Positions 8,492-17,109 of a stretch of DNA of 64,000 nt are shown in pieces (the stretch's first letter is position 1; each line of letters begins with the position of its first letter). The position numbers and the translations under genes were made by a program. This stretch comes from Paucimonas lemoignei. GTDB lineage: Bacteria > Pseudomonadota > Gammaproteobacteria > Pseudomonadales > Pseudomonadaceae. Location: NCBI GenBank assembly GCA_900475325.1, contig LS483371.1:3472001-3536000 (forward strand), in the 5' to 3' direction. Under the pieces are notes generated by a model, which saw only the letters and a program-made list of their open reading frames with translations, was not told the DNA's origin and made no database searches.

Positions 8492-8679
8492 GCCTTGCAT
8501 CGTGGATTCCCTAGTAGCTGATGCTTTGGCTTCACGGTGAGTAGCACCTAAGCCAGGCCTGACTCCAGAATGAGGGGAAGCACACGACGCGCTCCCCCGG
8601 TAGAATCAGCGGCCAACCATCAAAACGCCATCACCGTGCAGGATTTGACCCCCTATCTGAATCAAGGAAGACAATCCCA

Positions 8680-9732
8680 TTGAAACCCGCTCTCGGCGCA
8701 CTGCTTTTAACCTGTCTGACGACCAGCGTTCTTGCTGACGTCAACTCTGTCGGCTTCCAATCCTCCACCCTGCCGGACCCACACAATGTGCGTCCTCTGG
8801 AGATGGTCGTCTGGTACCCCAGTGGAACGACTGACATCCCACAGTTGATCGGCGACGATGTGGTGTTTGTCGGTGCTTCTGCGGTTCGCAACGCGCCACC
8901 CTCTGCTGGCGAGCACCCGTTGGTGGTGCTCTCCCATGGATTCAGAGGTAATTGGAACAATCAGAACTGGCTGGCGAGTGCATTGGCCCGTAAGGGTTAC
9001 ATTGTCGCAGCGGTCAACCACCCCGGCACCACGACCCATGATCGCAGCCCGCAAGCGGCGGCGCAGTTATGGCAGCGGCCCATTGACCTGCATAGGGCCA
9101 TTGATGCGGTCACCACTCAACCTGAAATATTTGGCGTGGTCGCGAAGCGTCAGATTGCCGTAGTGGGCCATTCACTCGGCGGCTGGACTGCAATGGAGAT
9201 CGCCGGTGCGCGTTTCGACCCAGCCCTGTTTGCCCGTGACTGCAAACTCCATCCGCAGTTATCCAGTTGCACGAATTATCAAAAGATCAACCCTGAGACT
9301 ACCCCGGCATTAAAGGCCGCTCTGGCTGGTGATTTGCGCGATCAACGTGTCACTGCTGTGGTGTCTTTGGACCTGGGACTCTCGCGCGGAATGACCAATG
9401 AGAGCCTTGCGGCACTGCCGGTACCGGTGCTGGTTATCGCTGCCGGCGCACCGTCGGTGGAACTGCCTGCTCAGTTGGAGTCCGCCAACCTGGCCACACG
9501 CCTGCCCCAAGCATCCAGCCGCTATGTCGAGATCAGTGACGCCAGCCATTTCAGCTTCTTGCCGATTTGCAAACCAGGTGCAGTCGCATTGCTCGAAGAG
9601 GACATTCCTGGCGATGGCATCATTTGCGTGGATGGCGAAAATGCTCGCCCGCGCGAGGTCATCCAAGCGCAGGTTACGTTACTGATCAGCGAGTTTTTGA
9701 CGCAGTCCGCGAACCACAAAACGGGCCCCTAG
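8680..9732 (+). CDS. Secreted alpha/beta hydrolase (dienelactone hydrolase/PAF-acetylhydrolase-like)
   Basis: The 350-residue protein has a signal peptide (MKPALGALLLTCLTTSVLAD) and an alpha/beta hydrolase fold. The oxyanion region is HPLVVLSHGFRGN and the nucleophile elbow GHSLGG has Ser165. A late Asp and the His in SDASHFSFLP can complete the triad. Cysteines in RDCKLHPQLSSC could form a disulfide, in line with export. It resembles the predicted dienelactone hydrolases of the PAF-acetylhydrolase group. The start is TTG at 8680, supported by AAGGAAG nine bases upstream and by the signal peptide it yields. A degraded sugar-isomerase gene abuts its end. Confidence 0.85.
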   Translation: MKPALGALLLTCLTTSVLADVNSVGFQSSTLPDPHNVRPLEMVVWYPSGTTDIPQLIGDDVVFVGASAVRNAPPSAGEHPLVVLSHGFRGNWNNQNWLASALARKGYIVAAVNHPGTTTHDRSPQAAAQLWQRPIDLHRAIDAVTTQPEIFGVVAKRQIAVVGHSLGGWTAMEIAGARFDPALFARDCKLHPQLSSCTNYQKINPETTPALKAALAGDLRDQRVTAVVSLDLGLSRGMTNESLAALPVPVLVIAAGAPSVELPAQLESANLATRLPQASSRYVEISDASHFSFLPICKPGAVALLEEDIPGDGIICVDGENARPREVIQAQVTLLISEFLTQSANHKTGP

Positions 9733-9873
9733 ATGAGACCTCCGACATCCAGGCCTTTATAAAAGCGATTCAAGCTACGCGTTATGAAGGCGCCGTGTGG
9801 GCTGGAAGTGATTTCGGACACTCATCGCAAGCTCGCCCTCGGAGCCATGGTTGTTTTCGACTGGCGAACCTAA
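9727..9873 (+). pseudogene. C-terminal relic of a sugar phosphate isomerase/epimerase (TIM barrel)
   Basis: Right at the stop of the hydrolase, one frame reads ETSDIQAFIKAIQATRYEGAVW. After a frameshift near 9803 the next frame reads LEVISDTHRKLALGAM and stops at 9871. Joined, this is the C-terminal signature of xylose-isomerase-like sugar phosphate isomerases (DI-x-AF-IKAI-ATGYEGPWG-EVIS...HR-L-L). No start or N-terminal part is present, so it is a truncated and frameshifted remnant, presumably cut off by the event that placed the hydrolase gene here. Confidence 0.7.
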
Positions 9874-9980
9874 ACCGCAAGACTGCTCCCGTCGGTATTG
9901 CGACCCCCTCCGACTATCCGCACCCCAACTTCAAGATATCGCCGGTTGGTCAGTCGGTCTGGCCATCGCGCTCAATATTG

Positions 9981-10409
9981 TTAACCCAAGGAAGCCTCAC
10001 CTACTTCGGTTAGTCCGCTGATGATGTGCTGGACATAGGGAAATGTCGGGTCGTCTTCCAGTACTCGCTCTGAGGTCAGCAGCCCTTCGCTCACCAACGC
10101 ATCTACCGCCTCTACACAACGCGCAATGGGTGGGATGCTTTGAAGGCAACCAACCAAGTGCATGAAGATCTGCCCAAAGGTCAATTTCCGTTGCCCATCA
10201 CGGGTTAACAACCGCACTGCATTCAATATTGCAATGTCTATCGGGGGCTGTTCTTCATTCCAGACTTTCACGGGTAAGCCTTTTTTGTGCCGCTGATGTT
10301 GAGAAGTGCAACCCCAGCCGAAACCCCGGCTTTCCACATCATTCAGAAACAACTGTACCACCAAAACCGAACGAATGCTCTGCTTTGAACGCATAGTGAA
10401 ATTCACCAT
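9981..10409 (-). CDS. Hypothetical protein
   Basis: The 142-codon frame is protein-like but unrecognised. The N-terminal half is basic (MRSKQSIRSVLVVQLF...). The C-terminal half (IDIAILNAVRLLTRDGQRKLTFGQIFMHLVGCLQSIPPIARCVEAVDALVSEGLL) has the helix pattern of a small winged-helix or helical domain. No signal peptide or membrane segment is seen. The start is uncertain: ATG 10409 gives the longest form, while ATG 10394 has a GGTGA element upstream. It is convergent with the hydrolase and its downstream relic, and divergent from the small secreted-protein gene. Confidence 0.5.
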   Translation of the reverse strand: MVNFTMRSKQSIRSVLVVQLFLNDVESRGFGWGCTSQHQRHKKGLPVKVWNEEQPPIDIAILNAVRLLTRDGQRKLTFGQIFMHLVGCLQSIPPIARCVEAVDALVSEGLLTSERVLEDDPTFPYVQHIISGLTEVGEASLG

Positions 10410-10649
10410 TTAATAGCAGTTAAGCGCAATTATTCACCACTAAAAAGATTTTATTTGGCGTTTTATGTCGATTAAAGGAACTTATTTAGATAGTCATTCC
10501 GGAAAGATTTAAATATCTATTCAGATTTTATTTTTATTTTTTACCCCGTGAAACTTTACGTGAAATATGCAGACTTATGCTCACGGCTTTAAGCCACGCT
10601 CTGCTTGGCCGCTCATAGATCACACTTCCTCTATTTGGAGATACTCCTT

Positions 10650-10898
10650 ATGGCTAGACGCTTGCTGCCTCTTGCTGCCTCCCTGTTGATGGGTTTCAAC
10701 GTTACCTGCGCATTGGCCTCTGACAACAGCACGCCATCACCGTCTACTTCGAGTGAACTACGCACTTCAGTGGATACAAAACGGGAGCAAATCACCGGCG
10801 CCAATGCAGTAAAGAAGCAGGGCTCCATCGGCGAGCAATCGATTCTGGACATACCCATTGAGACCGCTGATGCGCCGTCCGCCGATGAAGACAAATGA
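10650..10898 (+). CDS. Small secreted hypothetical protein
   Basis: An 82-residue product starts MARRLLPLAASLLMGFNVTCALAS, a clear Sec signal peptide. The mature part is short, polar and low in structure (SDNSTPSPSTSSELRTSVDTKREQITGANAVKKQGSIGEQSILDIPIETADAPSADEDK). GGAG lies about 10 bases before the ATG. It precedes the GH3 glycosidase by 54 bases on the same strand, so both are probably co-transcribed from the AT-rich region at 10430-10560. No family is recognised. Confidence 0.65.
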   Translation: MARRLLPLAASLLMGFNVTCALASDNSTPSPSTSSELRTSVDTKREQITGANAVKKQGSIGEQSILDIPIETADAPSADEDK

Positions 10899-10952
10899 GC
10901 TTTCAACTGAAACGCACAGCATTAGCCGTCGAATAATCCAAGGAGTAGTTGC

Positions 10953-13655
10953 ATGTCCATGATCAAACACAGCTTGAGCTTGGGCTTGCTGGCGCTGAGC
11001 GTTGCCCAAGCCAGTATCGTGTTCGCAGTAACACCCATGACGGGTAATGAGGTTGAAGCGCGCGTAGGCGCCATGCTCGACAACATGAATCAGTCGCAGA
11101 AAATCAACTTTTCCAGGGTCGATGATGGACGCATGATTCCCAAGCTGGACGCGCAGGGTCTGCAAGGTTCTGTGGCCTACGACTCGTCAATGGGCGTATT
11201 GGTCAATGGCAAAACCTTTGGCGCACAATATCCTTCCCCGTCCGCGCTCGCTGCAACGTGGAGTATCAACCGGGCAAAAGAGTTCGGGTTGGCGATCGGT
11301 TACGAGACAAGGATTGCCGGCGGCCAGCAAATGCTTTCGCCCGCAGTTAATCTGTATCGAACCCCATTCAATGGCCGTTCGGCCGAGTACATGAGCGGTG
11401 AAGATCCGTTCCTCGGCGCGGTGCTGGCACCTGCAGTGACCAACGGCATCCAGATTCAAGGCATCCAGGCGGCTGGCAAACATTTTCTGATGAATGAGCA
11501 GGAAGCCAATCGTCACTATCTCAATGTCACGATTGATGAGCGGGCAATGCAGGAGTTGTATCTGCCGCCTTTCGAATCTCTGGTCAAGAACTCCAACATC
11601 GCTTCAATCATGTGCGGCTACAACAAAATCAACGGCGAGTACGCGTGTGAAAATCACCACCTCATTACTGACATTCTGAAAGGCCAATGGGGCTTCCAGG
11701 GTAATGTCATGAGCGATTTCAACTCTATCCAGGACGCCTTCAAAGGCGCCTGGGCGGGCACTGATATCGACATGCCGAGCGGCCTGCAGTTTACCGAAAC
11801 GAAGTTGCTACCCTATGTCTGGAATGGTCAGCTGTCTCAGAACGTGATTGACGACAAGGCGCGCCGAAACCTGAGAGCGCTGGTCAGCTACGGCTTCGAT
11901 AAACAGATCAACAAGGCTCAGCCGCTGGTGCATCGTGAGTATGGTCAAACAGCCGCGCTGAACGTCGCCAGGGAATCGATCGTATTGCTGCGCAACGAGC
12001 CGGTTGATGGCCAAAAAACGCTCCTGCCATTGCCGAAGACCGCCAGGATTGCCGTCATAGGCGACCTCGCTGTACAGCCACCGACCGCCCCGTTTGGTAC
12101 GCCCTATTCCGTCCCGGAGAGCTATGTCACCGAACTCAGCGGCCTGAAACAGCTTGCGTCGAACGCGTCAAATGTCGAGTACCTCCCACAAATGAGCCTC
12201 AACCCTAAATCGGCGGTCTGGTATCAGCCAAGCTCCGGCAAAGGCAAGGAAGCTGTCAGCAACAATGGCGTGAAAGCTGAGTATTACTCAAACACCTCGC
12301 TAACAGGCGATCCGGTGGCCACCCAAATCGAACCTGGAGTCAATCTGAGCTGGGCGACTAACAACAATGTCACTGATAGCGGCACGACCACAGTCAACGG
12401 TTACAGCCCAACCCCTGGCGCGTTTTCCGCGCGTTTCACCGGAAAAATCAAGCCAACCATCTCCGGCCCACAGGTATTCAAGGTCAGGGCTGATGGCGCA
12501 TACAAACTGTGGATTGACGACAAACTGGTTCTGGAAGATGAAGGCGGACAGGTCTCGTTCGACCTGATCCCGGTCATCCCCCGCACAGTCAAGTCGGTCA
12601 GCCTCACGGCTGGCAAAGAATACAATGTGCGCCTGGAGTATCGCCGACTCAAAGGGAATTTCATCCCGGTGCTGGGCGGTTTGAATGGCGTTCAGATGAG
12701 CTGGGCATCGCTGCGTCCTCCAGCGAATCTGTCTGATTACGACGCTGTCGTAGTCGCCGCGGGCAGCAACTTCGAGTATGAAGGTGAGTCCCTCGATCAC
12801 CCGTTTGAACTGCCGCAGTTCCAGTCGGAGCTTATCAGCCAAGTCCAGCGGGCAAACCCCAAGACCATCGTAGTGCTCCACGGCGGCGGCGGTATGGACA
12901 TGCAGCCATGGGCAAACAAGGTAGCCGCTTCCCTGCACGCCTGGTTCCCAGGACAGCAAGGCGGCCAGGCACTGGCTGAAATCCTGTTCGGCAAGGTCAA
13001 CCCCTCGGGCAAGCTGCCCATCACACTGGACAAAAAAGTGCAGGACAATCCGAGCTATCCGTCCTTCTCTGACCCTGTACCTTACTATTTCAGTAGCCCT
13101 AACCCGCCGACCGAAATGACGTATAGTGAAGGTCTCTACCTCGGCTACCGTGGCTACGACAAAAACCACACGAAACCGCTATATCCATTCGGTTTTGGCA
13201 TGTCGTACACCACCTATGAATACAGCGACCTTAAGCTGTCCAATAACGTTCTGGTGCCAGGCGCCACGATCAAGGCCACATTCACAGTGACTAATACTGG
13301 CGACAAGGCCGGGTTTGAGGTTGCTCAACTGTATGTTCAACCTTCCAAGGCACAAGTAGAACGCCCAGAGAAAGAGCTGAAGGGTTTCTCGAAGGTCTAT
13401 CTGAAGCCAGGTGAGAGCAAGACTGTCAGCATTGCGCTGGACTCGCGCTCATTTGCTTACTACTCACCCAGCTCAGTGAGCTGGAACGTGGATCCTGGCA
13501 AGTTCAAGGTCCTGGTCGGCGCAGACTCGGAAAACCTGGCACTGAATCGCACGGTGACGGCGCTTTACCCTGAGCAATTGACCACGCGAGATTCCAACCC
13601 ACTGCCTGTTTCATTGCGCAAAGCAGTGCAGGTCAAACCAGAACAAGCTTACTGA
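10953..13655 (+). CDS. Glycoside hydrolase family 3 beta-glucosidase with inserted PA14 domain
   Basis: The 900-residue protein has a signal peptide (MSMIKHSLSLGLLALSVAQASIVFAV). The GH3 N-terminal barrel contains AAGKHFLMNEQE and the nucleophile motif GNVMSDFNS with Asp255. The GH3 C-terminal domain is interrupted at about 440-590 by a PA14 domain (VKAEYYSNTSLTGDPVATQ ... FSARFTGKIKP ... YKLWIDDKLVLED), which usually binds carbohydrate. A fibronectin-III-like domain ends the protein (FTVTNTGDKAGFEVAQLYV). It probably removes terminal beta-glucosyl or related residues in the periplasm or outside the cell. GH3 enzymes with internal PA14 are known from other bacteria and yeasts. Confidence 0.93.
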   Translation: MSMIKHSLSLGLLALSVAQASIVFAVTPMTGNEVEARVGAMLDNMNQSQKINFSRVDDGRMIPKLDAQGLQGSVAYDSSMGVLVNGKTFGAQYPSPSALAATWSINRAKEFGLAIGYETRIAGGQQMLSPAVNLYRTPFNGRSAEYMSGEDPFLGAVLAPAVTNGIQIQGIQAAGKHFLMNEQEANRHYLNVTIDERAMQELYLPPFESLVKNSNIASIMCGYNKINGEYACENHHLITDILKGQWGFQGNVMSDFNSIQDAFKGAWAGTDIDMPSGLQFTETKLLPYVWNGQLSQNVIDDKARRNLRALVSYGFDKQINKAQPLVHREYGQTAALNVARESIVLLRNEPVDGQKTLLPLPKTARIAVIGDLAVQPPTAPFGTPYSVPESYVTELSGLKQLASNASNVEYLPQMSLNPKSAVWYQPSSGKGKEAVSNNGVKAEYYSNTSLTGDPVATQIEPGVNLSWATNNNVTDSGTTTVNGYSPTPGAFSARFTGKIKPTISGPQVFKVRADGAYKLWIDDKLVLEDEGGQVSFDLIPVIPRTVKSVSLTAGKEYNVRLEYRRLKGNFIPVLGGLNGVQMSWASLRPPANLSDYDAVVVAAGSNFEYEGESLDHPFELPQFQSELISQVQRANPKTIVVLHGGGGMDMQPWANKVAASLHAWFPGQQGGQALAEILFGKVNPSGKLPITLDKKVQDNPSYPSFSDPVPYYFSSPNPPTEMTYSEGLYLGYRGYDKNHTKPLYPFGFGMSYTTYEYSDLKLSNNVLVPGATIKATFTVTNTGDKAGFEVAQLYVQPSKAQVERPEKELKGFSKVYLKPGESKTVSIALDSRSFAYYSPSSVSWNVDPGKFKVLVGADSENLALNRTVTALYPEQLTTRDSNPLPVSLRKAVQVKPEQAY

Positions 13656-13664
13656 CAGGAAATG

Positions 13665-13689
13665 ATCGGTGGCCCTGAGGGCCACCGAT
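13665..13689. terminator. Strong hairpin between convergent genes
   Basis: ATCGGTGGCCC and GGGCCACCGAT form an 11-base-pair perfect stem with loop TGA, 10 bases after the GH3 stop. No T-run follows, so simple intrinsic termination is doubtful, but the placement between the converging GH3 and TetR genes suits transcript end formation. Confidence 0.5.
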
Positions 13690-13729
13690 TACGACAAGCG
13701 ATGGGTCTCCTGTACCCGGCCCTGCTGAA

Positions 13730-14374
13730 TCACCCTCTCCCAATCAGATCAAGCGCCAAACGCTGGAGGAATCGCGAGAAGGCGACTTCGATCTGCACAT
13801 CGCCAGGCGATCGAAGCCATTGAATCTGCATGCCGTCCATCATCGACGCAATTTCAAGACTGACCTGCTTCACATCAACGTCCGGACTGATTTGTCCCGC
13901 ATCGATAAGCAGATTCAGATGTTCTTGAAGGTGGTGATGAATGATGCCAAAACGTTCACTGAACCACCTGTTGGCCGGGTGGGTCACCGACAGGCTTTCT
14001 GTGTTGATGATCATGAGCGCCTGACTGACCGAAGCGTCTTCAATACTGAACTTCATGATGAAATTCAGAAACGATAAAAACCCCTCCAGTGACACTATCT
14101 GCTCTGCTTCTTGCAATTTCCCTGCGATATAGGCGTCTCGATGTTCAAGGACAGCCTGCAGCAAAGCGAGCTTATTGGGAAAGTGGTGAAGCAGACCAAC
14201 CGTTGATATACCCGCTACCTTGGCGACGTTTGAAAGCGAGGAACCCGCATAACCGTCGCGTGCGAAAATGATCATCGCTGCACGAATAATTTCGACCTTG
14301 CGAATGTCCCCCTTTGGAATACGCCGACGCTTGATCGCGGAAAATGTGTCAGGATCTTTAGGATTCGCAGGCAT
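13730..14374 (-). CDS. TetR-family regulator
   Basis: The 214-residue protein has an N-terminal TetR helix-turn-helix (RKVEIIRAAMIIFARDGYAGSSLSNVAKVAGISTVGLLHHFPNKLALLQAVLEHRD) and a helical C-terminal ligand domain ending with LMIINTESLSVTHPANRWFSERF and DGMQIQWLRSP. It lies 12 bases downstream of a MATE exporter gene on the same strand, which suggests an operon in which the pump gene comes first and the regulator acts on the common promoter. The ligand is unknown. Confidence 0.92.
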   Translation of the reverse strand: MPANPKDPDTFSAIKRRRIPKGDIRKVEIIRAAMIIFARDGYAGSSLSNVAKVAGISTVGLLHHFPNKLALLQAVLEHRDAYIAGKLQEAEQIVSLEGFLSFLNFIMKFSIEDASVSQALMIINTESLSVTHPANRWFSERFGIIHHHLQEHLNLLIDAGQISPDVDVKQVSLEIASMMDGMQIQWLRSPGDVQIEVAFSRFLQRLALDLIGRG

Positions 14375-14386
14375 ATGAATAGCACT

Positions 14387-15760
14387 TTATTTCTTGATAT
14401 TTTGCATTTCAGCCTGCCACTTCACGCTGACACGCTGACTGATAATACTTGCAATGATTGCAACACTTGCATTACCCACCAGCATAGCGATAAAAGCGCC
14501 AGAACTGCCGTAGAGGGATGCGCCCAGCCAGACAAATGGAACGGTACCAATAGTGGCACGGAGCCAAGCGAAAACCGGAACATACCATGCGGCCTTGAAG
14601 CTTACAAATACCGCCACGGCTACCAGCTCCCTACCGATCAGTATCCACAGCGGTCCAGCGAAAATAAACACCTGAACCATCATGGAGCTGCCCTCTGTAG
14701 ACAGCCCGGTCACCCTTGCCAAAGTAGTGCCCATGCATAGGCTGGCGAACCATACCAAGACGCCGTAAATCAAGACCAGCCTTCGGGCGTAATCTATTGC
14801 ATCGCGCACACGGACAGTGTTACCGGCCCCCATGTTTTGCCCCAGGATGGGAGTCAGCGCGTAAGGTATTGCAAAGAAAAAGCAATAAACGGTCTGAATA
14901 AACCGGTCAATTATCGTCATGGCTGCTAATGCCGAAGCTCCAAAAGGCACCAGCGTCGCAAGTAGATAGCCGAGGCTCACAAACGTCGCAAGATTAGCCA
15001 GCCAAGCCGGGAAAGTCAGACGAAGGAGCATTGGAGCGTAGCGGCGAATGCTCAAAAGTATTGGAGCATCGATTGTGGTTCCGGGCATTCCCGGCTGAGC
15101 ATTAAGACGGCTCCAGCAGATAGCGCCGGTCACTACCGCAGTGAATGCATAAGCCATCGCAGTGCCGGTCAGGCCAAGGTCCAGAAAAAACATAAAAAAG
15201 GGTGCAATAACAGCGAATAACCCGGTGCTCCCCAATGTCATCCACATTGAAACCCTTACCTTTCCATATGTTCGCATGACTTGTATGGATAAGTGGGCAG
15301 CCGCCATCATAATCATTGCCGGTGACACAATGAAGATGTAGTCATGGGCGATAGTTTTGATCTCGCCTTGTAACCTCAGCCATCGAGCAATCATTGAGAA
15401 GCCCGCAAGCTCCAGCAGCACGACTACTCCAATACTCAACAATGCCACCGGAAACAGGCACCGGATAAAGCCGGCAGCGGCGTGTCGGCTTTCATATTCA
15501 ATGAATCTGGAGAGCAGAGCGCCGCACGCTACGTTAAAAGCACTCAACAGTGTTGAGATTAGAAAGGTAAAGGGTTTGACCACGCCGAAGGCGGCCAACG
15601 CTTTCTCCTCCTGCAGCAAACTGATGTAAACGACTGAAAGTATGTCCAGCAAGAAAACAGCAAGGAAACTGGCTCCGGTACCGGCTACCGCCGTCACAAT
15701 ATGTTTTCTTATGCTCCCCGTCGCGTAGCTGGGTTTAGCCGTTTCAAAGAAGCGAGTCAT
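14387..15760 (-). CDS. MATE-family efflux transporter
   Basis: The 457-residue membrane protein has the two MATE halves of about six helices each, with LLDILSVVYISLLQEEKALAAFGVVKP near the start and GQNMGAGNTVRVRDAIDYARR at the head of the second half. MATE proteins expel cationic drugs or metabolites by Na+ or H+ antiport. The start at 15760 (MTRFFETAKPS) is preferred to 15832, because the extra 24 residues are arginine-rich and poorly membrane-like. It forms a likely operon with the TetR gene just downstream. Confidence 0.9.
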   Translation of the reverse strand: MTRFFETAKPSYATGSIRKHIVTAVAGTGASFLAVFLLDILSVVYISLLQEEKALAAFGVVKPFTFLISTLLSAFNVACGALLSRFIEYESRHAAAGFIRCLFPVALLSIGVVVLLELAGFSMIARWLRLQGEIKTIAHDYIFIVSPAMIMMAAAHLSIQVMRTYGKVRVSMWMTLGSTGLFAVIAPFFMFFLDLGLTGTAMAYAFTAVVTGAICWSRLNAQPGMPGTTIDAPILLSIRRYAPMLLRLTFPAWLANLATFVSLGYLLATLVPFGASALAAMTIIDRFIQTVYCFFFAIPYALTPILGQNMGAGNTVRVRDAIDYARRLVLIYGVLVWFASLCMGTTLARVTGLSTEGSSMMVQVFIFAGPLWILIGRELVAVAVFVSFKAAWYVPVFAWLRATIGTVPFVWLGASLYGSSGAFIAMLVGNASVAIIASIISQRVSVKWQAEMQNIKK

Positions 15761-16023
15761 TTCATTACCGGTTCGACCTGGCGAAGGCAGCAACCGCCCC
15801 AGGGCGCGTAGTCTGGCAGGACGATGAGCCATTGCCTAGTATCGATCAACGACGTTTTTGAATACGCGCTAGCGAGCGCTATCACCCTATATAGGCTACC
15901 CGCAGCCTCTGACCTGCCACTACGTGGAGAGTGGCAAGTCCGAGTGGTTCTGATCCAGTTTCCCCTCTCCCATCACTGATACAGCATTTCGTCCCATTCC
16001 TGATGAGCGATAACCCAGCCAAT

Positions 16024-16335
16024 TCAAACGCTCCCTTCCCGCTCGACAACCAGTATCCGGGCTTCTCCACGAGGGTGCGCAACATGCTCACATCCAACCC
16101 CTGCGTAAAATACGTCGCCCATCTCCAATGTCACGACGCGCTCGATGCCTGACTCGCGATAGTGCATATCTACCGTGCCATCGAGGACTGCGAAAACTTC
16201 CTCGCCATCGTTCACATGCCACTTGTAGGGCTGGTCGGTCCAGTGAAGGCGGACGGTGGTTCCATCCATGTTAGCGATGTCGTCAGCCCCCCAGGCGCGA
16301 GTGGCAGTGAAGTCTTTGCTACGAATAACTCTCAT
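16024..16335 (-). CDS. Small cupin-domain protein
   Basis: The 103-residue single-domain cupin has motif 1 approximated by YKWHVNDGEEVFAVLDGTVDMHY and motif 2 by MGDVFYAGVGCEHVAHP. His in KWHVNDGEEVF, one of its glutamates and the His in GCEHVAHP could bind a metal. Such stand-alone cupins range from isomerases to dioxygenases, and the activity is not readable. The gene stands alone between the MATE operon and a divergent acetyltransferase. The 230 bases from 16336 to 16565 show no further gene. Confidence 0.85.
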   Translation of the reverse strand: MRVIRSKDFTATRAWGADDIANMDGTTVRLHWTDQPYKWHVNDGEEVFAVLDGTVDMHYRESGIERVVTLEMGDVFYAGVGCEHVAHPRGEARILVVEREGSV

Positions 16336-16565
16336 TTATTAAGGGTCTCGAACAGGTGGTGATTTGTACCCTATCAGAATCTTTGGCCCTCGACTGCTGG
16401 CTGAAAAGTAGGCCTGGGCTGGACGGGGGCTGTTGGCCCGTTTTCTTTGTTTCGCTATCGGCGGCCTTGGGTCGAAAGTTGACACTTGCGTGCCCACAGT
16501 CCGCACATCAAGATCCCTTGGCAGTTCAGAAGTGTTTCGTACCTCATGGGGAGGATTGACTGCAG

Positions 16566-17003
16566 ATGAAGATTCACCAGGTCACGCGCCTGCCTCCACA
16601 AATTACCGCCCTTGAAAAAGAGGCAGTGGCAGAAGGCTTTAGGTTCATCACCCGGCTGACATCGGAATGGCATTCAGGTAGCAATCGCTTCGATGCGCCA
16701 GGCGAATGCCTGATGGCCGCGTATCTAAACCGCCAACTGGTGGGCATAGGCGGTCTGTCTGTTGATCCGTTCACGCTGGCTCGTACAGGAAGGCTGCGGC
16801 GTATTTATGTGACTCCAGCGTCACGCGGGCAACAGGTTGGCAGACGACTGGTGAATGCCTTGCTTGCCTACGCGGCTTTGCATTTTGAAACTGTGCGTCT
16901 TAACACCGACACTGCGCAGGGAAGCGCTTTTTACCTTGCCTGCGGCTTCACACTGACTGAAGACGCTCAGGCGACGCACATCGTGCAGCTCAAAAGCCTC
17001 TGA
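16566..17003 (+). CDS. GNAT-family N-acetyltransferase
   Basis: The 145-residue protein has the GNAT core: beta-4 (LVGIGGLSVDPF), the acetyl-CoA pyrophosphate loop RRIYVTPASRGQQVGRRLVNALLAYA (Q/R-x-x-G-x-G/R form), and the C-terminal VRLNTDTAQGSAFYLACGFTLTED typical of AcT_1 proteins. Acceptor unknown. GGGGAGG lies about 12 bases upstream of the ATG. It is a single cytoplasmic protein with no obvious operon partner. Confidence 0.9.
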   Translation: MKIHQVTRLPPQITALEKEAVAEGFRFITRLTSEWHSGSNRFDAPGECLMAAYLNRQLVGIGGLSVDPFTLARTGRLRRIYVTPASRGQQVGRRLVNALLAYAALHFETVRLNTDTAQGSAFYLACGFTLTEDAQATHIVQLKSL

Positions 17004-17109
17004 CCCTGTCAGCTTTCGGCCAGAAGCGGTCATCACGGTAGCCGTGCATAAGACTTCGGCGAGGGTTCCGCAACAACTAAATTAGCCAGCCTATTGCTTG
17101 GTCGACGTA

